NCBI GenBank assembly: GCA_020718945.1
Contig: DYRB01000160.1
Coordinates: 1-6,676, forward strand
Source: Lamprocystis purpurea
GTDB taxonomy: Bacteria > Pseudomonadota > Gammaproteobacteria > Chromatiales > Chromatiaceae
DNA: 6,676 nt
Direction: 5' to 3'
In this document: positions 6,639-6,676 of the stretch, in pieces
How the letters are laid out: every line of letters starts with the position of its first letter
Position numbering within the stretch: position 1 is the stretch's first letter
The notes under the pieces: model-generated
What the model saw: only the letters and a program-made list of their open reading frames with translations
Told to the model about the DNA's origin: nothing
The model's database searches: none
Made by a program: the position numbers and the translations under genes

Positions 6639-6676
6639 GGACTCAGGCGGGACCGCCGGGGCCTGGGGGTCCTCGG

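Noticed and set aside
1..6676. Very frequent CCAGG on the plus strand (CCTGG on the coding strand), as a possible uptake or Chi-like motif
   Set aside because: Most copies are explained by Leu CTG codons preceded by C-ending and followed by G-starting codons (for example GAC-CTG-GAC in the LDLDL strands). A count against a codon-shuffled control would be needed to claim more.

Overview
The window is very GC-rich (clearly above 65% by eye, with strong G/C third positions) and encodes Gram-negative outer-membrane functions. TamB, a lipid A acyltransferase and their sequence styles suggest a high-GC gammaproteobacterium. A purple sulfur bacterium of the Chromatiales is my best guess, but no marker gene confirms it.

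All four genes lie on the minus strand, so the biological order runs from the right edge to the left. (1) tamB, 6638 to 2493, is a very large inner-membrane-anchored periplasmic protein that fills about two thirds of the window. Its reading frame stays open to the right edge, so its true start may lie outside. (2) A small exported protein of unknown function, 2524 to 2099, starts inside the 3' end of tamB with a 32-bp overlap. (3) An LpxL/HtrB-type lipid A acyltransferase, 2102 to 1134, shares an ATGA stop/start overlap with gene 2. (4) After a 166-bp gap comes a multi-spanning membrane protein of the LPG-synthase-TM/flippase-like type, 967 to beyond position 1, cut off by the left edge.

Genes 1 to 3 form a tightly overlapping, probably translationally coupled cluster for envelope building: TamB for phospholipid transport or outer-membrane assembly, LpxL for lipid A acylation, and a small periplasmic protein wedged between them. 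Gene 4 is another membrane-lipid type protein on the same strand.

The only real intergenic gap (968-1133) is almost completely filled by an imperfect inverted repeat (986-1114). Each arm is built of three roughly 10-bp units related to GCAAATGAAC. The arm nearest gene 4 also contains a plausible sigma70-like promoter. This element and the small unknown protein are the least explained parts of the window. The long plus-strand reading frames look like high-GC shadows of the minus-strand genes. I saw no tRNA, rRNA, CRISPR array, transposase or clear intrinsic terminator.
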